From the NCBI RefSeq assembly GCF_022965805.1, contig NC_133108.1, positions 21,109,545 to 21,173,544 on the forward strand: 64,000 nt of DNA. Reading direction: 5' to 3'. The first letter of the stretch is position 1; the number at the start of each line of letters is the position of its first letter. Both the position numbers and the translations under genes were made by a program. Shown here piece by piece: positions 1 through 11,997 of this stretch. The notes under the pieces were generated by a model. That model ran no database searches, had not been told where the DNA came from, and saw only the letters and a program-made list of their open reading frames with translations. The stretch comes from Primulina eburnea (taxonomy: Eukaryota > Streptophyta > Magnoliopsida > Lamiales > Gesneriaceae).

Positions 1-547
1 AAATTGCACTTATCAATATGATTAGAGATATGATAGAGAACGTGAAGCTGATTCAGAAGAGGATTAAGACAGCTCAGGATAGACAGGTCAAATATGTCAA
101 TATTCGACGTAGACCATTGGTATTTCAAGCAGGAGACCAAGTATTGTTGAATATTTCACCTTTCTGAGGAGTTGTCAGATTTGGCAAGAAATGGAAGTTG
201 TCTCCACGTTATATTGGGCCGTATGAGATTCTCGAGAAGATAAGAGATCGTGCCTATCGACTCGCATTACCTCCTTCATTATCTGGGATACATGATGTCT
301 TTCAAGTATCATTATTGCGAAAGTACATGCTAGATGCTTCACATATTATTCAGCCAGACGAAGCAGAACTTGACGAAACTCTTAGTTACTTCGAGAAGCC
401 AATTTAGATTCTCGATCGTAAAGAAAGCAGCTCATAACGAAGACTATTCCGCCGGTGAAAGTTCAGTCGAGTCGTAATGGCATCTAAGAAGCTACCTGGG
501 AAACTGAGTCAGATATGAGACAGAGATTCCCAGAGTTATTTCACTGA
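1..547 (+). pseudogene. Element A: integrase C-terminus and chromodomain fragment of a gypsy polyprotein (broken)
   Basis: Translated pieces match the end of the intact polyprotein at 2562-7043: the post-catalytic integrase segment (VKLIQKRIKTAQDRQ), the GPY/F module ([14 protein letters not shown]), the HDVFQVSLLRKY segment and the start of a chromodomain. The reading frame is broken. There is a TGA near 165 (TTC TGA GGA in place of an arginine codon), a TAG near 405 and a frameshift after the DRKE segment. The original stop appears to be the TGA at 545-547. The upstream part of the element is outside the window. Integrase inserts the cDNA and the chromodomain is thought to target heterochromatin, but this copy cannot encode a working protein. 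It differs clearly from element B downstream, so it is not a recent duplicate of B. Confidence 0.85.
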
Positions 548-606
548 TGTGAGTTTTCTATTCATCTTTTGTTATACCTTCTTATATATATGATGTGATT
601 GCCTGT

Positions 607-624
607 GATTTCGGGGACAAAATC
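607..624 (+). promoter_or_regulatory. Element A: pre-PPT hairpin (degenerate copy)
   Basis: GATTTCGGGGACAAAATC. It matches the perfect hairpin found before the other 3' LTRs except for one stem change (G to A), and lies 20 nt before the LTR start. See the finding on the hairpin. Confidence 0.55.
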
Positions 625-630
625 GTATCT

Positions 631-644
631 TAGGGGGAGAGAAA
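631..644 (+). other. Element A polypurine tract
   Basis: TAGGGGGAGAGAAA directly abuts the LTR start TGTAATGCCC. This is the usual position of the plus-strand primer of an LTR retrotransposon. Confidence 0.8.
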
Positions 645-743
645 TGTAATGCCCTGGATTTGTTTATCTGTTAATCTGCAATTATTGATTGATGAATTGA
701 TATGATTATGAAAGGGCCAACCGAGACACGAAATGAGATTGCT
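645..743 (+). mobile_element. Shared A/B LTR, left piece (interrupted by M)
   Basis: Begins TGTAATGCCC right after a polypurine tract and runs 99 bp before element M. The continuation is at 8966-10676. It aligns with the start of the LTR at 18641. The same LTR is the 3' LTR of A and the 5' LTR of B. The last five bases (TTGCT, 739-743) are the left target-site copy for M; the right copy is TTGCA at 8966-8970. Confidence 0.85.
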
Positions 744-2089
744 TGTGGGGACCCGGATGCTAATCATCTTTTTAATCATGATTGGGACTAATTAATCAAT
801 TATAATAAACATGGTCTAAATTTTTTTTTTTTAAATGCGGAAGGTAATGGAATCAAACTACTATACATATCAGTATAATAGTATCAGTCTGATAAAATAT
901 ACAATCATACATACTCAGGTTCAACAACTACTATCAAGTGTTTAAACCCTAGCTCTAGTCCAAGTCCGGTATCACCACTCTAATCTCGATCTGTCTTCAC
1001 CTCTGTGACCCTGTACCAGTCCCACCTGTTTTCATGCACACATACAAACAAGACAACAGCCGGATAATTCCGGTGAGATATAAATATCCCAGTATAAACA
1101 ATGTATTACATGCAATCATATAAAACATATATAAAAGCATAAACAAACATCGAAACATGTATCTAATCTGACTACATGAATCAATGACTCGTGATCTAAT
1201 CTTATCTTATCTCAAATCTAGGGATCCCAATCTAATTTAGACTTTGGTATTCTGTATCGAGTGTCTGAGATAGAAGTCGATCTACATCTAAAGCTCTTCG
1301 ATACACCGTAAGTCTAGAGTCTTATCGGTTCTGAGAAAGACTCGGCGGTTCTGCCCTAGCTAGGCTGTCTGCCCTAGACTCGGACTCTGACTCTGTTCTA
1401 AGTCAATACATTAACATATCAATCTGATAATCTGCAAATATCAATGCAATAAAATAAAGTATGTGATTTAGGGAAACTCAAGTCAAACCTCACTTGAGTT
1501 GTGCAATCCCAACTCAACATTAATTTATACCTTTCTTGCTGTCGCTCTGATACAATCGAAGTCTCGATTCAAAGTCTGTCACTGTTCAATCTGGCAATGA
1601 CAATATCAATATATTCTGTATCAATAATCTAATCAAATCACAACACATCTGTTTTATCAAATTCTGGCGGTACAACAGCACAATCTTGCGATACTGATAA
1701 TACTATATCAGTCTATATCGATTCCAATCATTTACAATCAACCACCATATAAATCTGATATCAATTCTAGTCAATTTCCTTCTGAAATTCATAACAATTC
1801 CATATTCAGTCCGTTTCTTAATCTGACTTCGATTCTACGCTGTCTAACATGTCAAGAATAACATATATGACGTGTATTCAATTCTAACAACATCATAATT
1901 TCAAAACATGTCAAAACGTAGTAAAACTTACGTCCAGTTGTAGCCTACGTCGATAGGAACTCGGTACCGAAGTCGGATTTAAAATCTAACGGACGGATTG
2001 AAATATAAAGGCGTAAGGATTTTCACTCTTTTTCCCAAACCCTTTTCTCGGTTATATTCTCAAAATTCTGAAGAATTTCGTTTGATACG

Positions 2090-2102
2090 TATATATATAT
2101 AT
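2090..2102 (-). promoter_or_regulatory. Element M 3' LTR, candidate TATA region
   Basis: A short run of alternating T and A lies about 70 bp downstream (minus strand) of the GC-rich array. The same layout is at 8655-8668 in the other LTR. Assigned from position and sequence only. Confidence 0.45.
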
Positions 2103-2168
2103 TGCATGCAACCATAAGATACGTGGCATGATTTCAAAACGTGGCCTCTTCCTTTGCAAAGCACGTCT

Positions 2169-2347
2169 CTCGCTCGGGCGGACATAAATTTCCGCCCGGG
2201 CGAGCAACTCTCGGCCCTGCTGCGCGATTCAGTCTCGCTCGGGCGGACAAAAACTTCCGCCCGGGCGAGACACTTTCGGCCCTCTTGCATAATTCTGTCT
2301 CGCTCGAGCGGACAAAAACTTCCGCCCGGGCGAGACACTTTCGGCCC
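2169..2347 (-). repeat. GC-rich palindromic array, CCGCCCGGGCGAG type, three units
   Basis: Three tandem units, each pairing CTCGCTCGGGCGGA with TTCCGCCCGGGCGAG around a short A-rich spacer, so each can fold into a hairpin. Units are separated by TTCGGCCC-containing linkers. The array lies upstream of the TATA-like run in the minus orientation. Confidence 0.8.
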
Positions 2348-2464
2348 ACATCTTGGCTCTTCCTATTTCTTGGTCCAATAAAATCTCAGACTGGCCCGGC
2401 TATAACCACATTAAGTCATAATCCATAATCTCATATTAATCTAATTAAAATCTCGGGCATTACA

Positions 2465-2480
2465 TTTCTCCCCTCCTAAG
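2465..2480 (-). other. Element M polypurine tract
   Basis: The minus strand reads CTTAGGAGGGGAGAAA immediately before the 3' LTR. Confidence 0.85.
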
Positions 2481-2484
2481 ATAC

Positions 2485-2502
2485 GATTTCGTCCTCGAAA
2501 TC
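2485..2502 (-). promoter_or_regulatory. Element M pre-PPT hairpin
   Basis: The minus strand reads GATTTCGAGGACGAAATC: a perfect 7-bp stem (GATTTCG/CGAAATC) with loop AGGA, 20 nt from the LTR. It lies between the stop codon and the PPT. Confidence 0.7.
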
Positions 2503-2561
2503 ACAGGTATTTTATTCGTATCACTAAGGAGTATATATACAAAACTGTATGCAAATTTACA

Positions 2562-5500
2562 TCATCGAAATAACTCTGGGAATTCTTGTCTCATATCTGA
2601 TTCAGTTTCCCAGGTTGCTTCTTCAACACCATGACGAGTCCATTGAACTTTGACAAGTGGAATAGTCTTGGTTCTGAGCTGTTTTTCTTTACGATCAATA
2701 ATCTGAATCGGTTTTTCAACATAGCTCAGAGATTCATCAAGCTCGGCCTCGTCTGGTTGTATAGCATGTGAAGAATCAGGAAGGTATTTCCTTAATAACG
2801 ATACATGAAAAACATCATGTATTCCGGATAATGAAGGCGGTAAGGCGAGTCGATAGGCACGATCTCCTATTTTCTCGAGAATCTCATAAGGCCCAATATA
2901 TCGTGGAGACAATTTCCCTTTCTTGCCAAATCTGACAACTCCTCTGAAAGGTGAGATCTTCAAAAATACTCGATCTCCAACCTCAAATACCAACGGTCTA
3001 CGTCGAGCATTGGCATATTTGGCCTGTCTGTCTTGCGCTGCCTTCATTTTCTTTCGAATTAGCTTCACTTTTTCTGTCATATCTCTGATCATATCTGGTC
3101 CAATTTCAGGCACTTCAGAGATATCATCCCAATAAAGAGGGGATCTACACTTCTTTCCGTACAACGCTTCAAATGGTGCCATCTCAATGCTCGTCTGATA
3201 GCTGTTGTTGTACGAAAACTCACAAAGCGGCAATGCATCTTGCCAATTAGTGCTAAAATCTAGCACTACTGCTCTCAGCATATCCTCCAGTGTCTGGATA
3301 GTCCGCTCTGACTGTCCGTCGGTCTGTGGATGATATGCGGTACTCAGATGTAACTTCGTACCGAGAGCCTGCTGCAAACTCTGCCAGAAGTGCGAAGTAA
3401 ATCGAGGATCACGATCTGATACAATCGACTTCGGCACTCCATGCAATCTGACCACTTCTCTGACATAGATCTCTGCCATCTGGTCAAATCTGTACGTCAT
3501 CTTGTACGGAATAAAACATGCGGATTTGGTCAATCTGTCAATCACGACCCAAATCGCATCACAACCTCGGGAGGAACGCGGCAACTGCGTCACAAAGTCC
3601 ATGGAAATGTGATCCCATTTCCATTCAGGAATGGACAAGCTCTGTATTAAACCTCCTGGTTTCTTTCTTTCTGCTTTCACCTGTTGGCAATTCAGACATT
3701 TGGAAACAAATTCGGCAATGTCAGTCTTCATTTGTTTCCACCAGAACTGTCTTTTCAAATCGTTATACATCTTTCTGCCACCAGGATGAATACTGAACCG
3801 ACTGTTGTGCGCTTCTGACAATATCTGTCGTCTCAAATCTGAAACATTCGGCACAACCAGACGATTATTCACATACAAAATGTTATCACGTACCTGATAC
3901 TCTGATCGATGTCCTGCTCTAACCATCGATACTGATTTCTGTACATTCTGATCACTTCGCTGAGCTGCCTTAATTCTCATAATCAGCTCTGGTTCTACTT
4001 GCACCGTATAAAGTTTCAACGGTCTATAATCTGTGTCAAATGCTAATCCAGACAAACAGCAGTCTTTGATCAAATTTGAAACACCAATCGTCGATAAGGA
4101 TAAAGAACATACCTTTCGACTTAGTGCATCAGCTGCTGCATTAGACTTTCCTGGATAGTATTTGATTTCACAATCAAAATCTTTAAGCAAATCAAGCCAT
4201 CTTCGCTGTCTCATATTCAATTCAGATTGTGAAAACAGATATTTCAAACTCTTATGATCAGAATATATCTCAAACTTTTCACCGTAAAGGTAATGTCGCC
4301 ATATCTTTAATGCAAAGACAATGGCTGCCAATTCTAGATCGTGAATTGGATAACGAGTCTCATGTGGTTTTAGCTGTCTTGAGGCATAAGCGATAACATG
4401 CCCTCGTTGCATCAGCACACATCTCAACCCTCTGTGAGAAGCGTCGCAATAAACCACAAAATCACCAGTACCGGATGGAATAGTCAACACCGGAGCACTG
4501 GTCAACCTCTTCTTCAACTCCCGAAAACTGGTCTCACATTCTTCAGACCAAACAAATGGAGCATTCTTCTGAGTCAGCTGAGTAATTGGTTTAGCTATAC
4601 TCGAGAAATCTTTAATGAAACGACGGTAGTATCCCGCTAAACCCATAAAACTGCGAATTTCAGGTACTGATGTCGGTCTTGGCCAAGAAATCACGGCTTC
4701 CACTTTACTGGGATCAACAGATATACCATTTCCAGATATAATATGACCCAGAAATACTACCTGTCTTAGCCAAAACTCACATTTCGACAGTTTAGCATAT
4801 AACTTCTCAGCCCTTAGAACTCGCAACACAGTTCTTAGATGCTCAGCATGCTCACTCATATTCTTTGAATAAATCAAAATATCATCGATGAAAATAATCA
4901 CAAAATCATCGAGATATTTCTGGAATACACGGTTCATCAACCCCATGAATACAGCTGGAGCATTCATCAGACCAAACGGCATGACAATAAATTCATAATG
5001 TCCATACCTGGTTCTGAATGCCGTCTTTGAGATATCAGAATCTCTGACTCTCAACTGATGATATCCCGATCTCAAATCAATCTTGGAATATACTGAAGAA
5101 CCCTGCAACTGATCGAATAAATCATCTATACGAGGCAAGGGATATTTATTCTTTATCGTTGCCTTGTTCAGTTGCCGATAGTCGATGCAGAGTCTCATCG
5201 AACCATCTTTCTTTCTTACGAATAATACTGGAGCACCCCAAGGAGAAATACTCGGTCTGATGTACCCCTTGGCCAGTAAATCTTCCAGCTGGTCTTTTAA
5301 TTCTTTCAATTCAACTGGTGCCATTCTGTACGGAGCTCTAGAAATCGGTACTGTACCTGGCATCAGTTCAATGCTGAAGTCTATCTCTCTAACTGGAGGT
5401 AATCCCAGGATCTCATCTGGGAAGACGTCAGCAAACTCACGTACCACTGGCAGATCTGCCAATGCTGGACTCGACTTCAGTAAATCTACTGAATATACAA

Positions 5501-7043
5501 GGAACTCTTCTGCTCCTTTCTGTAACAATCGAGTCATAGATAATACGGATACTAAAGGAATTCTCGATCTAGAACCCTTACCGTAAAATTTCCATTCTTC
5601 AGCCATATCTGGTCTGAATCTCACTATCTTGTGGAAACAATCAACTATCGCTCTGTACTTGGTTAGCATATCAACACCGATAATACAATCAAAATCTGAC
5701 AACGCAAGTACGATGCAATCTAACTCAATCTCATGCCCGGCATACTGTAGTACACAATGGTTAACCGAATTCACGGATATCAAACCCATCCCCAACGGAG
5801 AAGAAACAGACACTACAGTAGCTAACGACTCTACAGGCAATGCATGACTCAATGCAAATCGTTCAGAAATAAATGTGTGTGAAGCACTGGTATCAATTAA
5901 TACGTAAGCAGAGTAACCACATAAAGAACAGTTACCTGCTACAACGTCATCTGGGGCTTCCTGGGCCTGCTCCTCTGTCAAAGCGAAGACTCTGGCCTGC
6001 TGTCTCGGAGGCTGGCCAACTGTCTGGCTTCCTCCTGGCCTCTGCTGTGACTGAGCTGGCGCTGGCTGGAATGTATGAACAGCAGCGGATCGTCTCTCAG
6101 TCTGTGCTGCTGATCCCGATGACTCGGCCCCCTGCGATCTTTGGGAACCTCTCTGGGGACACACTTTAGCAAAGTGTCCCGGCTGTTTACAGACATTGCA
6201 ACTACCAGTCACTCCCTGGCATTGCTCAGTTGCATGTCTTCCTCCGCAAGTCTTGCAATAAACTCCAGGGTAACTCTGGCTCAGTCTGGAACCACCGGAG
6301 CTGGAAGAACTACTGCCAGATTTCTTGAATTGCTTTCCCCTGGCTTTCAAAAATTCTTTCTTTCCTCCACTACTGCTGCCACTCTCAAACCTCGGAGGTG
6401 TCTGTTGTGGTCTCGGTGCTGGAAGCACAAATGAAGCCCCTTTCTGTCTCATCAGACCGGCTTCTGCTCCCTTGGCTCTGTTCAGGGCATCAGTAAAATT
6501 ATCTGGTCGCCCTGTGTTCACCAATGTGAAAATGTCGGGGTTCAGGCCATTGATGAACTGGTCAGCAGTAGCTTCTTCGCTGTCAGCCACATGTGGAGCA
6601 AATTTCAGCAGGGAGGAGAACTTGGACACGTATTCTTCTATGTTCATCGGTCCTTGCTTTAGATTGGCAAACTCCGCCCCCTTGTCCTTCCGGTACGACA
6701 CTGGAAAGAATCGTTGATAAAATTCAGTTCTAAATATATTCCAGGTAATCATCGTACCTCTATGCTCCATGGCTCTCTTTCTCGTGATCCACCAGTCCTT
6801 AGCAACATCGTGCAGCTGATGTCCAATCAATTTCACTCTCTTCTCATCCGTATATTCCAAGGATTCGAACAACATCTCTATATCATCGAGCCAACTCTCG
6901 CATTCCACAGCGTTCTCTGTTCCTCTCAATGTCGGCGGATGAAATGACTGAAAATGTTTCAGTAACGTTTCCATTGGAGTCGGTGTGACATCCATTGGAG
7001 TATTTGATGTACTTCCCTGTTCTGGTACTCGTCTCGGAGGCAT
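2562..7043 (-). CDS. Gag-Pol polyprotein of element M (Ty3/gypsy chromovirus), intact 1493 aa
   Basis: One uninterrupted frame with the expected domain order. Gag (about 30-200) is followed by two zinc knuckles (C263/C266/H270/C275 and C282/C285/H290/C295). The protease segment has D384-T385-S386-A387. Reverse transcriptase (about 560-800) has FIDD at 718-721. RNase H has D867, E904, D929 and D972. The integrase zinc-binding site is H1079/H1086/C1116/C1119 and its DDE triad is D1149/D1210/E1246. A GPY module (about 1384-1386) and a chromodomain (about 1441-1492) close the protein. Its products would form the particle, mature it, copy RNA to DNA and integrate it. Oddities: the protease motif is DTSAS where family members, including B here, have DTGAS. 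The RT has GLMNAP for GLTNAP, and RNase H has GLRCVLMQ for the usual GLGAVLMQ. The start is the conserved MPPRR ATG shared with B and F. Confidence 0.95.
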   Translation of the reverse strand: MPPRRVPEQGSTSNTPMDVTPTPMETLLKHFQSFHPPTLRGTENAVECESWLDDIEMLFESLEYTDEKRVKLIGHQLHDVAKDWWITRKRAMEHRGTMITWNIFRTEFYQRFFPVSYRKDKGAEFANLKQGPMNIEEYVSKFSSLLKFAPHVADSEEATADQFINGLNPDIFTLVNTGRPDNFTDALNRAKGAEAGLMRQKGASFVLPAPRPQQTPPRFESGSSSGGKKEFLKARGKQFKKSGSSSSSSGGSRLSQSYPGVYCKTCGGRHATEQCQGVTGSCNVCKQPGHFAKVCPQRGSQRSQGAESSGSAAQTERRSAAVHTFQPAPAQSQQRPGGSQTVGQPPRQQARVFALTEEQAQEAPDDVVAGNCSLCGYSAYVLIDTSASHTFISERFALSHALPVESLATVVSVSSPLGMGLISVNSVNHCVLQYAGHEIELDCIVLALSDFDCIIGVDMLTKYRAIVDCFHKIVRFRPDMAEEWKFYGKGSRSRIPLVSVLSMTRLLQKGAEEFLVYSVDLLKSSPALADLPVVREFADVFPDEILGLPPVREIDFSIELMPGTVPISRAPYRMAPVELKELKDQLEDLLAKGYIRPSISPWGAPVLFVRKKDGSMRLCIDYRQLNKATIKNKYPLPRIDDLFDQLQGSSVYSKIDLRSGYHQLRVRDSDISKTAFRTRYGHYEFIVMPFGLMNAPAVFMGLMNRVFQKYLDDFVIIFIDDILIYSKNMSEHAEHLRTVLRVLRAEKLYAKLSKCEFWLRQVVFLGHIISGNGISVDPSKVEAVISWPRPTSVPEIRSFMGLAGYYRRFIKDFSSIAKPITQLTQKNAPFVWSEECETSFRELKKRLTSAPVLTIPSGTGDFVVYCDASHRGLRCVLMQRGHVIAYASRQLKPHETRYPIHDLELAAIVFALKIWRHYLYGEKFEIYSDHKSLKYLFSQSELNMRQRRWLDLLKDFDCEIKYYPGKSNAAADALSRKVCSLSLSTIGVSNLIKDCCLSGLAFDTDYRPLKLYTVQVEPELIMRIKAAQRSDQNVQKSVSMVRAGHRSEYQVRDNILYVNNRLVVPNVSDLRRQILSEAHNSRFSIHPGGRKMYNDLKRQFWWKQMKTDIAEFVSKCLNCQQVKAERKKPGGLIQSLSIPEWKWDHISMDFVTQLPRSSRGCDAIWVVIDRLTKSACFIPYKMTYRFDQMAEIYVREVVRLHGVPKSIVSDRDPRFTSHFWQSLQQALGTKLHLSTAYHPQTDGQSERTIQTLEDMLRAVVLDFSTNWQDALPLCEFSYNNSYQTSIEMAPFEALYGKKCRSPLYWDDISEVPEIGPDMIRDMTEKVKLIRKKMKAAQDRQAKYANARRRPLVFEVGDRVFLKISPFRGVVRFGKKGKLSPRYIGPYEILEKIGDRAYRLALPPSLSGIHDVFHVSLLRKYLPDSSHAIQPDEAELDESLSYVEKPIQIIDRKEKQLRTKTIPLVKVQWTRHGVEEATWETESDMRQEFPELFR

Positions 7044-7303
7044 ATCTAATAATCAAATAGATTAGTAACAGATACCACAATTCTGTTTCAATCCTCTTCT
7101 GATCATCTTACTGCTGATCTAGAATCAGTACTGATCCAATCTCAATAAAACATATTACTATATCAAATCAGATAAATAAGTAACATGTAATAAAGCAGTA
7201 AGACATGCTAGCATTCAAAAGCAGGAAAGAAAACCTCAATCTACCCCGCTCACTAGCTTCTTCTATCTCAATCTAAAGGATCTATCGCTCTGATACCACC
7301 TGT
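7044..7303 (-). other. Element M 5' leader with tRNA-Met primer-binding site (7287-7298)
   Basis: The untranslated leader between gag and the 5' LTR has no ORF of note. On the minus strand, 7298 to 7287 reads TGGTATCAGAGC, the standard initiator tRNA-Met PBS, five bases inside the LTR end. Confidence 0.88.
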
Positions 7304-8965
7304 TGTGGGGACCCGGACGCTAATCATCTTTTTAATCATGATTGGGACTAATTAATATTCAATTATAATAAACAGGGTCTAAATTTTTTTTTTTTTTTAA
7401 AATGCGGAAGGTAATGGAATCAAACTACTATACATATCAGTATAATAGTATCAGTCTGATAAAATATACAATCATACATACTCAGGTTCAACAACTACTA
7501 TCAAGTGTTTAAACCCTAGCTCTAGTCCAAGTCCGGTATCACCACTCTAATCTCGATCTGTCTTCACCTCTGTGACCCTGTACCTGTCCCACCTGTTGTC
7601 ATGCACACATACAAACAAGACAACAGCCGGATAATTCCGGTGAGATATAAATATCCCAGTATAAACAATGTATTACATGCAATCATATAAAACATATATA
7701 AAAGCATAAACAAACATCGAAACATGTATCTAATCTGACTACATGAATCAATGACTCGTGATCTAATCTTATCTTATCTCAAATCTAGGGATCCCAATCT
7801 AATTTAGACTTTGGTATTCTGTATCGAGTGTCTGAGATAGAAGTCGATCTACATCTAAAGCTCTTCGATACACCGTAAGTCTAGAGTCTTATCGGTTCTG
7901 AGAAAGACTCGGCGGTTCTGCCCTAGCTAGGCTGTCTGCCCTAGACTCGGACTCTGACTCTGTTCTAAGTCAATACATTAACATATCAATCTGATAATCT
8001 GCAAATATCAATGCAATAAAATAAAGTATGTGATTTAGGGAAACTCAAGTCAAACCTCACTTGAGTTGTGCAATCCCAACTCAACATTAATTTATACCTT
8101 TCTTGCTGTCGCTCTGATACAATCGAAGTCTCGATTCAAAGTCTGTCACTGTTCAATCTGGCAATGACAATATCAATATATTCTGTATCAATAATCTAAT
8201 CAAATCACAACACATCTGTTTTATCAAATTCTGGCGGTACAACAGCACAATCTTGCGATACTGATAATACTATATCAGTCTATATCGATTCCAATCATTT
8301 ACAATCAACCACCATATAAATCTGATATCAATTCTAGTCAATTTCCTTCTGAAATTCATAACAATTCCATATTCAGTCCGTTTCTTAATCTGACTTCGAT
8401 TCTACGCTGTCTAACATGTCAAGAATAAATATATGACGTGTATTCAATTCTAACAACATCATAATTTCAAAACATGTCAAAACGTAGTAAAACTTACGTC
8501 CAGTTGTAGCCTACGTCGATAGGAACTCGGTACCGAAGTCGGATTTAAAATCTAACGGACGGATTGAAATATAAAGGCGTAAGGATTTTCACTCTTTTTC
8601 CCAAACCCTTTTCTCGGTTATATTCTCAAAATTCTGAAGAATTTCGTTTGATACGTATATATATATATTGCATGCAACCATAAGATACGTGGCATGATTT
8701 CAAAACGTGGCCTCTTCCTTTGCAAAGCACGTCTCTCGCTCGGGCGGACATAAATTTCCGCCCGGGCGAGCAACTCTCGGCCCTGCTGCGCGATTCAGTC
8801 TCGCTCGAGCGGACAAAAACTTCCGCCCGGGCGAGACACTTTCGGCCCACATCTTGGCTCTTCCTATTTCTTGGTCCAATAAAATCTCAGACTGGCCCGG
8901 CTATAACCACATTAAGTCATAATCCATAATCTCATATTAATCTAATTAAAATCTCGGGCATTACA
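7304..8965 (-). repeat. Element M 5' LTR (minus strand)
   Basis: Runs from TGTGGGGACCCGG to CTCGGGCATTACA on the plus strand. As the 5' LTR it would hold the active promoter. TATA-like run at 8655-8668; two-unit GC-rich array at 8735-8850. Confidence 0.92.
8735..8850 (-). repeat. GC-rich palindromic array in M 5' LTR, two units
   Basis: Same unit as at 2169-2347 but one copy fewer. One unit carries CTCGAGCGG where the other has CTCGGGCGG. Confidence 0.8.
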
Positions 8966-9107
8966 TTGCATATGCGTGGAAATGAGTCGTGCATATGCGC
9001 GAGCTGCCAAGGCCGAGACCAGTAGGTCTCGCGCATATGCGCCAGTGATGTCGGGCATATGCGCGAGACATGTAAATTGAAAGATTGCCACGTTTCCTTG
9101 GCATGCG

Positions 9108-9110
<3 letters not shown>

Positions 9111-9158
<48 letters not shown>
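9111..9158. repeat. (TA)n microsatellite at the LTR TATA position
   Basis: Nearly pure TA repeat just downstream of the GC-rich array. It is much expanded in the sister LTR at 19037-19157. Confidence 0.85.
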
Positions 9159-9917
9159 ATTCATCCTTCGAGGGAAACAAGAGGAAAAGGGAAAAACGAG
9201 GCTAACCTTACGATTTTGATTTTAGAATTCGATTTACGAAAAATCCGTCCATTAGATTTTGAATCTGTCTTCGGTACTGTGTTCCTATCGACATAGACTA
9301 CAACTGGACTTAAGTTTTGCTACGTTTTGATATGTTTTGAAATTATGCTATTGTCAGAATTGAATAGGATTCATATATGATGTTTTTGGCATGCTAGACA
9401 TCGTAGAATCGAAGTCAGATTGAGAAACAGATTGATTTTGGAATTATTATGATTTTATGATTATATTGATTTGAAATCGGACAAATTTGGATTATGAATG
9501 AATTACAGAATATATCGGATATAAGTTATGATTTGTAATTGATGTCTGTTGATATGGTATTGACGGGGATACTGAGATTGTGCCGTCATGCCGTTGATTT
9601 CACTTAAATCAAGATTAATCAGATTCTTTGTTGAATTGAGAATGGAATATTGATATTATGATTCTCGATATATCGTTTCAGATTTACAGAGACAGTCTTA
9701 AGTTCAGAACTGATTTTGCTTCAGACAGAGACTACAAACGAAAGGAATAAGTCAATTTGGTATTGGGAAATCGACTTGAGTCGGCTTGGACTTGAGTTTC
9801 CCTAAATCACATACTATTTGTTATTATTTGCATTGACTTGATTTGATATGCTTGTTCTATGGATTTATAGAGAGCAAGTGTTAGATGAGTCTCGACGAGT
9901 AATCTTGTGACAGAAGT

Positions 9918-10044
9918 GCCTGATAGTGGCGGGATCGCCACGGGCACATTGCACGATGTCACAAGATAGTATAGAAATCTTGGGACAGATGTGCCTGATA
10001 GTGGCGAGATCGCCATGGGCACATTGCACGATGTCACAAGATAG
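9918..10044 (+). repeat. Tandem duplication inside the A/B LTR
   Basis: Two copies, roughly 60-70 bp apart, of a segment holding GTGCCTGATAGTGGCG, a small inverted repeat (GGCGGGATCGCC) and GATGTCACAAGATA. The same duplication is at about 19917-20045 in the sister LTR. Element H has a single copy near 59240-59300. Confidence 0.75.
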
Positions 10045-10681
10045 GATATTGGCGATAGGGCCACAGTCCATGACGGTTAGGTCAGGACACTGGATGTTTG
10101 GTTATATCGACGTGGATAGAACTGGAGTCTTTTCTATTATTGTTGGTGGATATAGGAATACCCACATTTGGAAACCGGGATCCCTAGACTAGGATTGAGT
10201 CTAGTCTGAGTCGTGGAGTCACGAGCATTGTCGACAGTTTGATATTGATTATATTTCAGCTTTTGATATATATAGCTGTTATCTATCCATGCTTTTACGT
10301 TTATCATATGATTGCATGTTTCGTTGATTTATACTTGGATTATATTCTCATCGGAATTATCCGGCTATTGCCGTGTTTGTATGTGTGCATGATAACAGGT
10401 GGGACAGGTTCAGAGTCCAGGAGATGAGGAGAGATCGTGATTATAGTGGAGGCTCCGGACTTGGATTAGCGATAGGGTTGGACATTTGAGATTAGTTGTT
10501 AAACCTTAGTTGAATAAATGTATGTGGTACAGGACTTGTAGTTCTATACTGAGATGTATATACGTTTTATTTTACTACGTTCCGCATTTCAAAAAAAAAA
10601 TTGTAGACCCTGTTTTATAATTGTTTAATTAGTCCCAATGATGATTATGAACATGATTAGCGTCCGAGTCCCCACAACAGG

Positions 10682-10693
10682 TGGTATCAGAGC
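10682..10693 (+). other. Element B primer-binding site (tRNA-Met)
   Basis: TGGTATCAGAGC, five bases after the end of the shared LTR. It shows that this LTR acts as the 5' LTR of B. The leader 10694-10933 has no ORF. Confidence 0.88.
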
Positions 10694-10933
10694 GATTGAT
10701 CCTTGAGACTGAGATAGGAGCTAGTGAGCGGGGTAGATTAAGGTTTTCTTTCCGGCTTTTGAATGCTAGCATGTCTTACTGCTTTAATACATGTTACTTG
10801 TTTATCTGATTTTGGTATGGTGATGTGTATTATTGAATATGGATCAGAACCGATTCTTGATTAGAGGTAAGATGATCAGAAAGGGGCTGAGACATATTTA
10901 TTATGTGATTGCTAACCTTTTAGATATTCAGAT

Positions 10934-11982
10934 ATGCCTCCGAGAAGAGTACCAGAACAGGGTAGCACGTACAATCTTCCAATGGACGTTACGGCTACTC
11001 TAATGGAGACATTGTTAAAAAGGTTTCAGTCTTTCCCTCCACCGACTTTGAAGGGTACGGAGAATTCCGTGGAGTGTGAGAGTTGATTGGACGATATTGA
11101 GATGATGTTCTAATCTTTAGAGTATACTGACGAGCGGAGGGTGAAATTGATAGGACACCAGTTACACGACGTTGCTAAAAATCGGTGGATCACAAAAAAA
11201 CGGGCATTGGAACACCGAGGTACGACCATTACCTGGAATGTGTTTAGAACTGAATTCTATCAGAGGTTCTTTCCAGTGTCTTACAGAAGGACAAGGGAGC
11301 CGAATTTGCTAATTTGAGACAGGGCCAGCTTAACATTGAGGAATATGTGGCCAAGTTCGCTTCACTGTTGCGATTTGCTCCACATGTGGAGGAACATGAT
11401 GAGGCCGTTGCTGATCAGTTCATAAATGGCCTAAATCCGGAAATATTTACGTCGGTAAACACTGGGAGACCGAACAATTTTACCGACGCCTTGAACAGAG
11501 CCAAGGGAGCTGAAGCCGGTCTGATGAGACAGAGAGGAGCTTCGTTTGTGCTTCCAGCACCGGGACCACAACAACCATCTCCTCGATTTGAAGGTGGCAG
11601 CAGCAGTAAAGGGAAGAAGGATTTCTTGAAGGCTAGAGGGAAGCAGTTCAAGAAGTCCGGAAGCAGTTCTTCTAGCTCTGGGAGTCCTCGACAGAGCCAG
11701 AGCTATACTGGACCTATTTGCAATACTTGTGGAGGGAAGCATCCCACTGAGCAGTGCCGAGGAGTGTTTGCCAGCTGTCGTATCTGCAAACAACAAGGAC
11801 ACTTTGCCCGAGTGTGTCCACAGAGAAGTGCTCAGGGATCCCAGGCAGCTGAGTCTTCTGGATTAGTGGCTCAGACAGGTAGACGACCATCGACTGTTCA
11901 TTCTTTCCAGCCAGCACCGTCTACTCAGTCACAGCAAAGGCCAGGAGGAAGCCAGACAGTGAGCCAGCCTCCTAGACAGTAG
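10934..11982 (+). pseudogene. Element B gag (broken)
   Basis: Starts at the conserved ATG encoding [10 protein letters not shown]. Two nonsense codons follow: TGA in place of the Trp of the conserved ESWLDD segment, and TAA in place of a Glu shortly after. A one-base loss near 11290 shifts the frame. The rest (11314-11982) is open and encodes the retrotransposon gag domain and two CCHC knuckles (CNTCGGKHPTEQC and CRICKQQGHFARVC). It ends at a TAG (11980-11982) replacing a CAG codon of the RQQARVF segment seen in M. Gag forms the particle and binds RNA. Confidence 0.88.
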
Positions 11983-11997
11983 GCCCGATTTTTTGCT

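Larger units (their letters stand above)
744..2464 (-). repeat. Element M 3' LTR (minus strand)
   Basis: On the plus strand it runs from TGTGGGGACCCGG to CTCGGGCATTACA. Its partner is 7304-8965. This copy has three GC-rich repeat units in its promoter region where the partner has two, which accounts for most of the length difference (1721 versus 1662 bp). Otherwise I see only scattered single-base changes and small homopolymer differences. Confidence 0.92.
744..8965 (-). mobile_element. Element M: full-length Ty3/gypsy (chromovirus) LTR retrotransposon, minus strand
   Basis: Complete element of 8222 bp: two near-identical LTRs (744-2464 and 7304-8965), PBS complementary to initiator tRNA-Met, an uninterrupted gag-pol ORF, hairpin and PPT. 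Read on the minus strand it goes from the 5' LTR on the right to the 3' LTR on the left. It is inserted in the A/B LTR with an imperfect 5-bp target duplication (TTGCT/TTGCA). It is the best-preserved element in the window and a candidate source of proteins for defective relatives, subject to the protease substitution noted under its CDS. Confidence 0.93.
8966..10676 (+). mobile_element. Shared A/B LTR, right piece
   Basis: Resumes the LTR broken by M and ends GTCCGAGTCCCCACA, directly followed by B's PBS. It aligns over its length with 18890-20670. Compared with that LTR it lacks roughly 170 bp of the GC-rich array around the M insertion point. The remaining array motifs (CGCATATGCGCG type) run to about 9069. 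Confidence 0.88.

Noticed and set aside
2060..2428. Four overlapping ORFs on both strands around the M LTR array
   Set aside because: Produced by tandem GC-rich units lacking stop codons. They lie in the LTR and differ between the two LTRs only by unit number.
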